Origin: Paenibacillus harenae
Lineage (GTDB): Bacteria; Bacillota; Bacilli; Paenibacillales; Paenibacillaceae
Reading direction: 5' to 3'
Length of the DNA: 64,000 bases
Assembly (NCBI RefSeq): GCF_030812415.1
Contig: NZ_JAUSST010000007.1
Location: forward strand, 310,001-374,000
Each line of letters opens with the position of its first letter. The first letter of the stretch is position 1. A model generated the notes under the pieces. The model made no database searches. It had not been told where the DNA came from and was given only the letters and a program-made list of their open reading frames with translations. Both the position numbers and the translations under genes were made by a program. This document shows, in pieces, positions 1 through 8,438 of this stretch.

Positions 1-7
1 CAAAAAA

Positions 8-118
8 AAGTATGACAACAGATTGTCATACTTCAATTACCGTTGTCACCTTTTTTCGAGCCAAACTTTTAATGCTATCTTTATCGGTATGGAACACAGA
101 CATACAGTTGTCATACTT
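8..118. promoter_or_regulatory. Repeated TTGTCATACTT motif, probable operator region
   Basis: AAGTATGACAA at 8-18 and TTGTCATACTT at 23-33 form a perfect 11-bp inverted repeat with a 4-base spacer. TTGTCATACTT recurs exactly at 108-118, and a relaxed copy TTGTCACCTTT lies at 43-53. The cluster sits just upstream of the [2Fe-2S] protein gene. I infer an operator for a dimeric repressor, perhaps GntR-like. The first hairpin could instead be a terminator of a gene left of the window, since six T follow at 51-56. Confidence 0.45.
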
Positions 119-178
119 GTTCCTTCATCATTGGGAATGTAAGTGAGCAACTAATTGTCTGGAGGAGACGACTTGGGT

Positions 179-448
179 ATGAACAATAAAATCTTGGTAT
201 GTAATGGGAAGATGTGTATTAAAAATAATGGCGAAGAAGCAATTGAAGCCGTTGCTGCATCCATTCGCAATGAAATCGAGCAGCTAGGTATGAGTCGACA
301 GGTAGAAGTTAATTTCGGGAAGTGCATGAGGTCCTGCAGAAAAGGTTGTGTAGTCACAACACAACCGGATATAAGCAAATACTTCAAAGTGACACCGAGT
401 TCCGCGCGGGAGATCGCAAACACGGTAGCCCAATTGCAGATATGTTGA
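179..448 (+). CDS. (2Fe-2S) ferredoxin-like small protein
   Basis: An 89-residue protein with the cysteine pattern of thioredoxin-fold [2Fe-2S] ferredoxins (NuoE-like): C8-x4-C13 near the N-terminus and C49-x3-C53, with an extra C57. These cysteines would bind a [2Fe-2S] cluster for electron transfer; the partner is unknown. GGAGGAG at 161-167 fixes the start region. ATG 179 (spacing 11) is chosen, although TTG 173 (spacing 5) is equally possible. The gene stands alone, with a repeat-rich putative operator upstream and a bidirectional terminator downstream. The family is reasonably clear; the cellular role is not. Confidence 0.75.
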   Translation: MNNKILVCNGKMCIKNNGEEAIEAVAASIRNEIEQLGMSRQVEVNFGKCMRSCRKGCVVTTQPDISKYFKVTPSSAREIANTVAQLQIC

Positions 449-484
449 TATAGCTTATATGATCCTGCTCCGCTTTACGCCAAT

Positions 485-532
485 AAAGGCCCTCCCTAAC
501 AGCTTGAATTAGCTGACCGGGAGAGCCTTTTT
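485..532. terminator. Bidirectional rho-independent terminator
   Basis: The arms at 486-496 and 519-529 pair with single-base bulges around a loop that contains a smaller stem. TTTTT follows on the plus strand, and a T-rich stretch follows on the minus strand. It lies between the convergent ferredoxin-like gene and the secreted SLH-type gene and can serve both. Confidence 0.75.
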
Positions 533-610
533 CATTTGGCGCTATTTATTTCAAAGTATTTTTTCGTTGCATGTGCAGCCGAAGTGAACTTGCCCTATCG
601 TAAGCCCGGA

Positions 611-1993
611 TTAAGCGGCCTCTCCGTGCAGATAACGGAAGAACGGCTTGTCTACCCAGAATGCGAAAGGCGTGATCACCGCATCGGGATCAATCGCTTT
701 AAAACCTTGCACAACTTTCGCGGAATCTTCTTTTAGCGAGAACGAATTAACGGTGTACGTGCTGTCCGGATCGGAAATGAGATTGTTCGTAATTTGCTCG
801 TAACCCGCAAGCTCTGTGTTCGAGTAATACAGCGGTTGCCACCATGAGCCGAAGATAAGCCCTTGCTGATCCTCGGCATTTTTCTTTGCGTATTTCTCAA
901 TAATCCCGTCGAAAGCCGCCTTGTCCGCCGTTGTCGTAAATTCGAACGCAAGATCGTATTCCTTAGCGAACGCAATATAGTTGCCGTTTGCGATCTTCAC
1001 CACATTCGGTCCCGGATCTCCCCAGTCGGCCAGGAATAGAAAGGCGGATGTTTTGGGCTCGAATTGCACCTTCGCGTCGATTCCTTCGCTGCGCAGCAAG
1101 CCGATCAGCTGCAGCGCATGTTTGAAATCCGAATGACCGTATATAAGCGACAAGGAGTCTATGAAGTTGGCTTCAAAACGGGTATCCTTGATGCTGTAGC
1201 CGGTAACAAGCTCCTGCTCAAGCGCCGTGTTGACCAGCTTCTGCAGCTTCGGTGCGTCGATCAGGTCCGAAGTCTCGTAGGCTGTGGAAAGCTTCGCGTA
1301 AATATCGGAGTCGCTCGTATAGCCGATGTATTTCTTATAAAGTCCTTTCGTAATAAGCACCTGGCCCAGCAGCGAGTGGATCAGTTCGTCGCTCGCCGGG
1401 GCGTTTGGCTTAAAGCCTTGACCAAGCGAAGCCGGCAGCAAACCGGTATCGAATGCGGCTGCAACCTCCTGCGCAGCCTTCGCGCTAAGCGTGTCCTTCT
1501 TCACCTGAAGCTTTGCAAGCACGCTATCCGCCTTTGCCGCCGGGTAGGTCAACGCAAGCTCCTTCAAGTCCGCGGCGCGCAGCGCGATCGCAACCGCCAC
1601 GTAATTCGTAAGCTGCCCATCCGCCTGAATGGACGGTCCTGCCAAAATGCCTTTCTCATAAAGGGCGGCAGCGGCATTAAACACCGGCTCGTCCGCAGCC
1701 AAATCCGTAAAGGCAATTTCCTTGCCGGAAGGCTCGTAATCAAATATGTCGGCGACAGCCGAGATGAGTTGACCCTTCGTTACTTTGCCGGAAAGCTGAA
1801 TATCGTATTTCTCCTGCAAAAACTGCTTGTACTGGGCAGCGCCGTCCTTAGCGGAAACTGAGGCAGGGGCTGTCGTTACGGCTTTCACCGTCTCCGGCGT
1901 CGCGGCAAATGCGGTCGCTTGCGTAAACAATAGAGAGAACGAGAGCAAAAAAGCAGCAACCAGCTTCGTGCTAATGAATCCTGTACGTTTCAT
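611..1993 (-). CDS. Secreted protein with degenerate SLH-like modules
   Basis: A 460-residue exported protein. The start is ATG 1993, preceded by GGAGGT at good spacing; an upstream in-frame ATG would lie ahead of this site. The N-terminus MKRTGF... has a basic n-region, a hydrophobic core (about 10-30) and an AFA-ATP cleavage-like site. Residues about 60-160 resemble divergent S-layer homology modules (VTKGQLISAVADIF, then AFTDLA...ALYEKGILAG). The C-terminal half (EGIDAKVQFEP, FLFLADWGDPGP) has no family I can name. It is probably cell-surface associated, bound to secondary wall polymer. Function unknown. Confidence 0.7.
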   Translation of the reverse strand: MKRTGFISTKLVAAFLLSFSLLFTQATAFAATPETVKAVTTAPASVSAKDGAAQYKQFLQEKYDIQLSGKVTKGQLISAVADIFDYEPSGKEIAFTDLAADEPVFNAAAALYEKGILAGPSIQADGQLTNYVAVAIALRAADLKELALTYPAAKADSVLAKLQVKKDTLSAKAAQEVAAAFDTGLLPASLGQGFKPNAPASDELIHSLLGQVLITKGLYKKYIGYTSDSDIYAKLSTAYETSDLIDAPKLQKLVNTALEQELVTGYSIKDTRFEANFIDSLSLIYGHSDFKHALQLIGLLRSEGIDAKVQFEPKTSAFLFLADWGDPGPNVVKIANGNYIAFAKEYDLAFEFTTTADKAAFDGIIEKYAKKNAEDQQGLIFGSWWQPLYYSNTELAGYEQITNNLISDPDSTYTVNSFSLKEDSAKVVQGFKAIDPDAVITPFAFWVDKPFFRYLHGEAA

Positions 1994-2127
1994 AGGCTTG
2001 ACCTCCATCATGATAATAAATCCGATAAAAACAATCGGGTATGTAATGTCACATAGTATAGCAACGCTTGGTAAGTAGTGTCAACGAAAAAATAATAAGG
2101 TAGGCTTGCCGGGCATATATAGCAAAA

Positions 2128-2149
2128 CGCATGCCAATGTCGGCATGCG
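2128..2149 (-). terminator. Terminator of the SRPBCC gene
   Basis: Perfect 8-bp stem CGCATGCC/GGCATGCG with a 6-base loop; on the minus strand it is followed by GTTTTGC. It is located just beyond the stop of the minus-strand gene at 2172. The T-run is short, so it may be weak. Confidence 0.55.
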
Positions 2150-2171
2150 CTTCTAAATAATTCGAATGTTT

Positions 2172-2606
2172 CTACGCTTCGTTAGCCGTCTCCGCATATT
2201 TTTTGAAATTATCTAAAATAGCCTGCCATCCGGCTTGCTGCATTTCGACGGCGTTGGTCTCTTCGGCTTCAAACGACTCGATGATTTGCGTGTCGTTTCC
2301 TTGGGGAATAAAAGCGATCTTTACTTTACGACCGTCGCCGAGTGTATAGGAGATGCTCTCGTTAATGCTCACCTCGTCGTATACGCCGCCGAAATCAAAT
2401 CCAAAGCTGCCGTCTTTGGCTTCCATTCTCGAGACGAATTTGCCTCCGACCCTCAGATCATTCTCGGCGTGCGGCGTGTGCCAGTCATCGGAAGCCTTGC
2501 TCCATTGCTTGATGTGATTCGGTTCCGTCCAATATTCCCACACGTTTTCTATGGAAGAATGAACGATTGTTTCTACTTTTATCGTTACCGGACTACCTGT
2601 TCCCAT
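2172..2606 (-). CDS. SRPBCC / AHSA1-type protein
   Basis: 144 residues with the typical start of the activator-of-Hsp90-ATPase-like START superfamily (VETIVHSSIENVWEYWTEPNHIKQW) and the C-terminal GWQAILDNFKKY helix that closes the hydrophobic pocket. The length matches the family. A GGAGG site precedes ATG 2606. The family binds hydrophobic ligands in the cytoplasm, and its members are often of unknown physiological role. The gene is monocistronic, with a stem-loop just downstream. Confidence 0.85.
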   Translation of the reverse strand: MGTGSPVTIKVETIVHSSIENVWEYWTEPNHIKQWSKASDDWHTPHAENDLRVGGKFVSRMEAKDGSFGFDFGGVYDEVSINESISYTLGDGRKVKIAFIPQGNDTQIIESFEAEETNAVEMQQAGWQAILDNFKKYAETANEA

Positions 2607-2834
2607 TACATAGCCTCCTTATACGATATGAATCTATTTCTCTCAAATAATACCATAAACACCTATTGGCAGTCGATATGTCTGATGCGCGACTTCATTA
2701 ATTAGCAAGGCGAAATATTAATTTCAAGGGATAAATAATACACGAGGTCAACACTTAAGGCACAAGGCCTTTCGAATTACAAAAGCGCCGGATTTCGATA
2801 TAATGAACAAAAACCCGATTATCGGAGGCTAGTC

Positions 2835-3117
2835 ATGGAAAATGAAAAATGCGACCTGATACACCCAAACGGTGTGAAGGAAAAGCAACTGGAAGTGATT
2901 GATGGCTTGACGATCAAGTATCACGCAAACGGAAAAACAATGTGGTCAAAGGGAAAAATGACCGATGACACGCGAGGGCGGCTATTGGGAATGGTATCGT
3001 GCCGACGGATCAATTAAGCGTTCAGGGTATTTTGACAAGGGCGAGCCTGTTGGCGAATGGATCACCTATGACAGCGAAGGAAATAAACACAAAACGACTA
3101 CTCGTAATAAAAAATAA
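2835..3117 (+). pseudogene. YwqK-like (MORN-repeat) gene with a frameshift
   Basis: The first frame (ATG 2835, GGAGG upstream) encodes IDGLTIKYHANGKTMWSKG and stops at 3017. Shifting the frame by +1 around 2962-2980 restores a continuous reading GYWEWYRADGSIKRSGYF, then DKGEPVGEWITYDSEG, to a stop at 3117. The G-x-W-x-x-Y-x-x-G repeats are those of the YwqK family, in which B. subtilis YwqK is an antitoxin for the YwqJ nuclease. No YwqJ-like toxin is seen next to it. It could be a true pseudogene or a single-base assembly error. Confidence 0.7.
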
Positions 3118-3216
3118 AACCATACGCGTTACGGCTGGTTGCCGTTCCCCTCCTGTATAACCGCATCAGCTCCAGGAAATAATTGATGTAAAGTTATTGG
3201 CTAAGGTGGGAAAACG

Positions 3217-3690
3217 TTGGCTCTCGTTGTGTTTTGCAGCATTTCCGTGCTTCTTCTTCTTTCATACTCCGTAACGAAACGCCGACTGCATCTGTTCGAA
3301 AGAATCGTCATATGGGTATTCGTATTGTTGCTCCAAAATAATTTTTTCTGGATGATGGGCTTAAATTACAAGCTTGTCGAATTATCGCATCATTGGCTTC
3401 AATTCCTGGTATATGATTCGATTCGCAGTATCATTGTCCCGATTTGTATGATGTTGTATCTGGAACTCCATGAATCGCTGGATCGCAAGTGGATCAAAGG
3501 GTTAATTGGAGTTCTTTTTATCATGGGGTTTGTCGGAATTGAATATTTGGCCGAATGGCTTGGCGTCCTTAGCCATAGCGGCAATTGGAGCGTTTGGTAT
3601 TCGGTCGCCAATTGGGTTTTTAACGTTTTGCTAACGCTGTTGGTTTTTAAAAGAATCCGATTCATGGCCCGAAAGGAAGTAACCATTTGA
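3217..3690 (+). CDS. Small membrane protein, CBO0543-like
   Basis: 157 residues starting at TTG 3217 with AAGGTGGG upstream. Four hydrophobic stretches are visible (about 3-18, 29-50, 68-82 and 95-115, with a further one near 130-148). The IVIWVFVLLLQNNFFWMMGLNYKLVE segment resembles the CBO0543 family of bacillar membrane proteins of unknown function. It overlaps the next gene by 4 bases, so the two are probably translationally coupled and may form a complex. No enzymatic motif is seen. Confidence 0.6.
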   Translation: MALVVFCSISVLLLLSYSVTKRRLHLFERIVIWVFVLLLQNNFFWMMGLNYKLVELSHHWLQFLVYDSIRSIIVPICMMLYLELHESLDRKWIKGLIGVLFIMGFVGIEYLAEWLGVLSHSGNWSVWYSVANWVFNVLLTLLVFKRIRFMARKEVTI

Positions 3691-4205
3691 AATTAGCCGA
3701 AAGCTTTGATGCCAACGAATGGTTCTTGATTATTTCTTTCTTAGTCATCACAACCGTAACGCTTATGCTGCCACGCCGATTTCCAACCATCATATCGATC
3801 GTTTTTTTGCTCATTGGATCCGGGATCGCCATGTATTCCGACTTTCACTTCGGCATCCCTCCGGTGGATCTATATGATATAAACGATAGTAAACAATATG
3901 AATGGTTCGATTTGGTTACGTTCGTTTTATATAGCCCTTTTTCGTATCTATTTCTTTATGTTTTTGACAGGTGGAGGTTAGAAGGGTTAAAAATCAGCTT
4001 ATACGTTCTGGCTTGGTCCATTGCAGCGGTTGCGTTCGAAGCGTTCGCTGTTCGTTTACACGTTTATAACTTTCAGAAAGGCTGGAATTCAGGCTATTCT
4101 TTCGTGTTTTATTTGGCTTCCCAAACCTTTATGATTTGGTTTTATTACACAGTCAAGAACAATTATAACCGGACGAAGAAAGAGACAAGTCCCGATTGGG
4201 CTTGA
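3687..4205 (+). CDS. Small membrane protein, CBO0543-like partner
   Basis: 172 residues from TTG 3687, which overlaps the previous stop codon (TTGA); GAAAGGAAG serves as ribosome site. At least four transmembrane segments are visible, plus the conserved-looking soluble motif PPVDLYDINDSKQYEWFDL followed by a hydrophobic SPFSYLFLYVFDRWR segment. Both features recur in CBO0543-type proteins. It is co-transcribed with the gene before it. Function unknown; the pair looks like a tandem of related integral membrane proteins. Confidence 0.6.
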   Translation: MKLAESFDANEWFLIISFLVITTVTLMLPRRFPTIISIVFLLIGSGIAMYSDFHFGIPPVDLYDINDSKQYEWFDLVTFVLYSPFSYLFLYVFDRWRLEGLKISLYVLAWSIAAVAFEAFAVRLHVYNFQKGWNSGYSFVFYLASQTFMIWFYYTVKNNYNRTKKETSPDWA

Positions 4206-4294
4206 TGCTGCGCTTTACTCGAGGTAGTTTTGCCCTTGCTCCCTTCCTTGCCCGTTGCCCTGATCATATGTTGCAATCTGCTCCGCGTTCTCGC

Positions 4295-5215
4295 CTATGA
4301 AGTCCCCCCGCTAGGAAGAAGCGTAGCGCGCAAGCGACGGATGTCTCTGACCGGGGGGAGCCCAAACATGCGGGCGTATTCCCTGCTGAAATGGGAGGGA
4401 CTTTCGTAGCCGACCTGAAATGCCGCCTCGGCCGCTTCGGTCGTTTCGGTTAAGAGCAGACGGCGCGCCTCTTGCAGCCTAATCTGTTTCTGGTATTGGA
4501 TCGGGCTCATTCCCGTTACATCCTTGAAGTAATCATATAAGGAAGAGGCGCTCATCCGAGCCTCCTCAGCTAATTCATCGATGCGCAGCGGCAAGGCAAA
4601 GTCGCGGTTGAGGCGCTCAATCACCTTCGCGATCCGCTGTGCATGACTGCCGATTAAAGCAAACGTCTTCAGGGCGGCATTTTGATCATTCCGCAGAACC
4701 CGGTATATGATTTCGCGGATGACATAAGGCGCCATCACCGGGATATCTTGCGGCATCTCCAGCATTTTGACAAGACGCAGAACAGCATCGTAGAGCGTAT
4801 CGTTCATTCGGCTGACCACTATGCCCCGACCGGATTCGCGTTTGCTGCGGCCTGTATGCTCGGAGGCTTGAATGACTTCGAGAATCTGGGTCATATCGAA
4901 TTGCAATTGAAGGCTTAAATACGGCGCTTCCCGTGAAGCTACGATGATTTGGCCTGCAATTGGTAAATGCACGGAAGCTGTTAAGTAGCTGTCCGGATCG
5001 TACTGGAAGCTCTCTTTCCCCAGCATAACAACCTTCGAGCCCTGCGCAACGATGCAAAGGGACGGCTCATAGACGGAATAGACCGGCTCGGATATACGCG
5101 ACGCGCGAATCAAACGCAATGCGGGAATCAGCGTCTCATGCGTACCATCATGCGCGGCGAATCGATCGATCAGCTGCACCAATTCCCTACTCCGCTTAAA
5201 GGACATTTCATCCAT
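4295..5215 (-). CDS. AraC family regulator with AraC_N domain
   Basis: 306 residues. The N-terminal half (about 20-180: PVYSVYEPSLCIVAQGSKVVMLGKE..., YDPDSYLTASVHLPIAGQI) is the AraC_N cupin-like domain. The C-terminal 100 residues hold two helix-turn-helix motifs (RIDELAEEARMSASSLYDYFK and TEAAEAAFQVGYESPSHFSREYARMFG). GGGAGGTG precedes ATG 5215. It is divergently transcribed from the SDR gene at 5391; in this family such regulators usually control the adjacent dehydrogenase. That link is inferred from position only. Confidence 0.88.
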   Translation of the reverse strand: MDEMSFKRSRELVQLIDRFAAHDGTHETLIPALRLIRASRISEPVYSVYEPSLCIVAQGSKVVMLGKESFQYDPDSYLTASVHLPIAGQIIVASREAPYLSLQLQFDMTQILEVIQASEHTGRSKRESGRGIVVSRMNDTLYDAVLRLVKMLEMPQDIPVMAPYVIREIIYRVLRNDQNAALKTFALIGSHAQRIAKVIERLNRDFALPLRIDELAEEARMSASSLYDYFKDVTGMSPIQYQKQIRLQEARRLLLTETTEAAEAAFQVGYESPSHFSREYARMFGLPPVRDIRRLRATLLPSGGTS

Positions 5216-5390
5216 ACGTATGTATCACCTCCCTTTCTCTCCATACTTATCTTAACAATAAAATCTGTTGGAGGATTAGGCAAGACCAACGTAATATCCA
5301 GCTACCGCCTCTTTCTCGATTGGAACCATAATTATCTTGCAACAAGCGGTTGCAGCTTAAGAAGGTTGAACCAATAAGGAGAGATGTCCA

Positions 5391-6119
5391 ATGTCAGGAG
5401 TTAAAGGAAAAGTAGTTGTTATTACGGGGGCTAGCAGCGGTATCGGTGAAGCGGCAGCGCGGCTGCTCGCAAGCCTTGGCGCTCATGTCGTCATGGGTGC
5501 AAGACGCATGGAGAGACTGGAATTGCTGGCATCCGCCATTCATGCAGAAGGCGGTTCGGTGGTCTATCAACAGCTGGATGTGACAGAGCTTGACCAGATG
5601 CAAGCAATCATCCGCTTGGCCAGGAGTAGGTTCGGCCGCGTCGATGTCGTATTGAACAATGCCGGCGTGATGCCGCTCTCTCCCCTTGAAGCCTTGAAGA
5701 TCGACGAATGGAACCGGATGATCGATGTGAACATCCGCGGCGTTCTTCATGGCATTGCTGCCGGGCTTCCCGTCATGAAGGAGCAAGGCTTCGGCCACAT
5801 GATCAATATAGCTTCCATCGGTGCCTATGAGGTCTCTCCGACAGCAGCGGTATATTGCGCAACCAAGTATGCCGTACGTGCGATCACCGAGGGTTTGCGG
5901 CAGGAGACGGGCAGCGGCATACAAGTAACGCTCGTTTCACCGGGAGTAACGGAATCCGAGCTCGCGGATAGTATCACAGATGATGAGGCCAAGGAACTGA
6001 TGAGGACGTACCGTCGCAATGCTCTCCCGGCGTCCGCCATTGCCCAGGCCATCGCATACGCCATTGAGCAGCCTGCGGGGGTGGATGTGAACGAACTCGT
6101 TGTCAGGCCCACGGCTTAG
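5391..6119 (+). CDS. SDR family NAD(P)-dependent oxidoreductase
   Basis: 242 residues, a classical short-chain dehydrogenase: nucleotide-binding TGASSGIG (12-19), NNAG (89-92), catalytic S142, Y155 and K159 (YCATK). The length is normal. The GARR after strand 2 suggests NADP preference. Ribosome site AAGGAGAG precedes ATG 5391. It is divergent from the AraC gene at 4295, which probably regulates it. The substrate cannot be told from sequence. A rho-independent terminator follows. Confidence 0.9.
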   Translation: MSGVKGKVVVITGASSGIGEAAARLLASLGAHVVMGARRMERLELLASAIHAEGGSVVYQQLDVTELDQMQAIIRLARSRFGRVDVVLNNAGVMPLSPLEALKIDEWNRMIDVNIRGVLHGIAAGLPVMKEQGFGHMINIASIGAYEVSPTAAVYCATKYAVRAITEGLRQETGSGIQVTLVSPGVTESELADSITDDEAKELMRTYRRNALPASAIAQAIAYAIEQPAGVDVNELVVRPTA

Positions 6120-6141
6120 CTTCCGTGAAGTATGACAAAGA

Positions 6142-6175
6142 CAGCCGGTCTGTACAATCAGGCCGGCTGCTTTTC
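6142..6175 (+). terminator. Terminator of the SDR gene
   Basis: AGCCGGTCTG pairs with CAGGCCGGCT (one G-T pair) around a 6-base loop, followed by GCTTTTC. It is placed 25 bases after the SDR stop codon. Confidence 0.8.
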
Positions 6176-6322
6176 ATTCCGTCCAGCATAGCAAAAAGGG
6201 GAAGAAAAAACCTTCCGCCTATTTGCCTTTTTTTGCAACTAAATTAACCTGCCAGTTTAGCTTGGTTCACATGTTTATTTTATTTTTGCGGCACCAAGGG
6301 GACCAGCAGCACTCGCCGGACA

Positions 6323-6367
6323 GAAAAAAAACGGAGGCCGACCAGTGCGTATTATACGCTCTGGCCG
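6323..6367 (-). terminator. Strong terminator of the sensor-domain gene
   Basis: Nested stems (GGCC, CCAG and GCGTA/TACGC) close on a 3-base loop. On the minus strand the hairpin is followed by eight T. It lies about 45 bases past the stop of the gene at 6410. Confidence 0.85.
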
Positions 6368-6409
6368 GCTTTCCGGTTTATCGGTTACGGAAGCGCCTCT
6401 CCAGCAAGA

Positions 6410-7210
6410 TTAAGGGCGATTTCTACGGGTAGCGGGATCCGTGCCGAATTCCGATTGGAAGACCCCGCCCTGTTGGTTTTCCATTTCAAAGGTATACTTT
6501 CCGCCGGTATAAGCCCCTTCCGGGTTTGGTTGGCGCCGAACGGGCTCGGGGCCCGCGACGCCCAGAATCCAAGCCGTGTACCACCGGCCGAGCCCTTTAA
6601 GCAGCAGGGGAAGCAACATCGCGAATACCGCCCCGACCCCGCAGGCGATCCAAGAGCGCTGGGCGGGCGTCAAGCTCCAGTCGAGCAAGCGGTCCAGCCC
6701 CCATTCGCTCGAAAACAAGTTAAAATCGAACAGCCGCATGCTTACCTCGTAAGCGACAGGCGAGAGCAGCGCCGCAAAAGCCGTTACGGGTAGTACGATG
6801 GCGAAGGTGAACGCCGCGATGCAGATCGGAAGCTGCATAATCCCGAACAGGATGCCGCGGTACGATCTTCCATCCTTCAGAACGGACAGCAGCCAGGACC
6901 GCCACCCCTGCTGCTCTCCGGAAGCCGAGCTCGGCGGAGCGGAAGCGGCAGGACTCTCCTGTCCCTGGAGCCAGGCTGCCGCGATGTTCGCTTCCCCGAC
7001 CATGATCGTACGGCACAGGACCAGCGTCCCGGCCAGCAACGGTACGCCGATCAGAAATACCGACAGCGGAATGCTAACGGACAATCCGGCTACGATGATT
7101 ACGAATGCCGCGACTCCTTTGGGAAGCGAGAGGACGAGCATTTTCCACGCCTGCAAGGCGCTTGGCTTCTTCATGATCACAACCACGCTTTCTCGTTTTG
7201 TTGCTCTCAT
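6410..7210 (-). CDS. Membrane protein with putative sensor domain
   Basis: 266 residues. The N-terminal segment (LVLSLPKGVAAFVIIVAGLSVSIPLSVFLIGVPLLAGTLVLCRTI) matches the start of the 'putative sensor' membrane domain found in some actinobacterial and bacillar histidine kinases. A Pro/Ala/Ser-rich linker and further membrane segments follow (about 118-150 and 190-215). No kinase or DNA-binding domain is attached, so this is a stand-alone sensor-domain protein. The start is ATG 7210 behind GAAAGGGA; ATG 7174 lacks a ribosome site. It is monocistronic. Confidence 0.65.
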   Translation of the reverse strand: MRATKRESVVVIMKKPSALQAWKMLVLSLPKGVAAFVIIVAGLSVSIPLSVFLIGVPLLAGTLVLCRTIMVGEANIAAAWLQGQESPAASAPPSSASGEQQGWRSWLLSVLKDGRSYRGILFGIMQLPICIAAFTFAIVLPVTAFAALLSPVAYEVSMRLFDFNLFSSEWGLDRLLDWSLTPAQRSWIACGVGAVFAMLLPLLLKGLGRWYTAWILGVAGPEPVRRQPNPEGAYTGGKYTFEMENQQGGVFQSEFGTDPATRRNRP

Positions 7211-7342
7211 TGTATCCCTTTCTTCTAGGTCTCATCATCCTCCCGGCGGATGGAATCGGTGCCGGACCTTGGTCCAGTGAGTATTCGAGAAGTGACTAAC
7301 TATAGGATGATGGCTATTATTGATCCAAGTTCCATTGAAAAC

Positions 7343-7370
7343 AAAAACCGCCCAGCAAATGCTTAGGCGG
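7343..7370 (-). terminator. Terminator of the SLH protein gene
   Basis: CCGCC/GGCGG with inner AGC/GCT pairs. On the minus strand it is followed by TTTTTG. It is placed 30 bases after the stop of the gene at 7402. Confidence 0.8.
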
Positions 7371-7401
7371 CCTAATGAAACCGATTTTATTGCCCACGAA
7401 C

Positions 7402-8142
7402 TTATTTTGTTCCTGGTATTTGTGGAATTGTTGATGATGGAGACCTTTTGGAGCTTGTTTCCGATGCCGGATCTGGTTGTGGCGATGGTGCAGGGTGCGC
7501 CTTCATGTATTCTAGTGCATTGTAGATTTGTACCGCTGCTTCTGCACGGGAGATTTCGGCTTTTGGATGGAAGTTCCCTTGATCATCCAGCTTCACTACG
7601 TTATAAGCAAGTGCACGTTGGATGGATCCTTCATAATCAATGGTTAGATCTGCGTTATCGTTAATCTGGGCGGGAACAAGTTTAATCTGCGGAAGATTGC
7701 TGTGCGTTTCAATGGTGCTGATAAGCTGATGAGTGAACTCTTCACGAGTCCATTTCTTGTTTGGATCCAAATCTGCCGGCAGTACGACTCCATTAACGCT
7801 TGCTGTAATTAAGGCATTCGCATACCACGCATCGTTGTCTGCGTTTTTGAAGTAATCCGTCGCTTTAGGTTCTACAAGGAATCGAACGAGATCCAGATTC
7901 AGATTCAAGGCTTTAACAATAAGCTGAACGCCTTGTGCCGCAGTGACGGTAGCATTAGGGGCAAATAAGTCATCCGAAATACCGTGGACCAGGCCTTGTT
8001 CTTGCAAAGCAATAATTTTATCCTTTGCCTCGACATTCGTTATATCCGAGAAAGGGGTGATCGCCGCATAGCTTTGTCCTGCAAAGGATAACGTTAAAGC
8101 GGTAACTGTGGATAGAGTAATCATTTTGAATTTTGTTTTCAT
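7402..8142 (-). CDS. S-layer homology (SLH) domain protein
   Basis: 246 residues with a signal peptide (core about 7-22, AQS-YAA) and three SLH modules: about 28-78 (PFSDITNVEAKDKIIALQEQ), 93-142 (WYANALITASVNGV..., WTREEF) and 155-208 (IQRALAYNVV..., EISRAEAAVQIYNAL). SLH domains anchor proteins to pyruvylated secondary wall polymer. Beyond the anchor there is only a short Pro/Ser-rich tail, so the protein is essentially an SLH triplet. The start is ATG 8142 with GAGGTG upstream; the in-frame GTG 8151 overlaps that site and is rejected. Confidence 0.88.
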   Translation of the reverse strand: MKTKFKMITLSTVTALTLSFAGQSYAAITPFSDITNVEAKDKIIALQEQGLVHGISDDLFAPNATVTAAQGVQLIVKALNLNLDLVRFLVEPKATDYFKNADNDAWYANALITASVNGVVLPADLDPNKKWTREEFTHQLISTIETHSNLPQIKLVPAQINDNADLTIDYEGSIQRALAYNVVKLDDQGNFHPKAEISRAEAAVQIYNALEYMKAHPAPSPQPDPASETSSKRSPSSTIPQIPGTK

Positions 8143-8326
8143 TTCTTTCACCTCGTAGAGTTAATGGTTTGTGCTTTTTTAGATTCGACTTTTAGACCGG
8201 GCTGACTTAAGAAGTTTCCCTTTCACTAGTAATACAATCGAGGAGCCCATTATTTTTCACGCTGTAAAAAAGTTTTTTGCTTTCGAGCTATTGCACATGG
8301 ACTGTAAGCGATTTTTTTAATCTAAC

Positions 8327-8359
8327 GTTTGTTGACTATAGTATCAAGTTTGTTGTCTA
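8327..8359. promoter_or_regulatory. Direct repeats 21 bp apart upstream of the importer operon
   Basis: GTTTGTTGACTA at 8327-8338 and GTTTGTTGTCTA at 8348-8359 differ at one base and are offset by exactly 21 bp (two helical turns). AraC-type activators bind such tandem direct repeats. The site lies about 80 bp upstream of the first permease gene, whose system includes an AraC-type response regulator (13809). I infer this is its activator site. Confidence 0.5.
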
Positions 8360-8438
8360 GAAGCGTCGGATCCTCCCAGTATACAATGAACGCAACGAGT
8401 GCAATACAGGCAAGAAAACACCGGAAGGAGCGACAGGC

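Noticed and set aside
1064-1861. 265-codon open frame on the plus strand opposite the SLH-type secreted protein gene
   Set aside because: Arg/Leu-rich, no ribosome site, no family; it is the antisense shadow of the minus-strand gene.
8302-8316. cre-like sequence TGTAAGCGATTTTT upstream of the first importer
   Set aside because: The leading W and the final C of the cre consensus are both missing, so it was not listed as a CcpA site.
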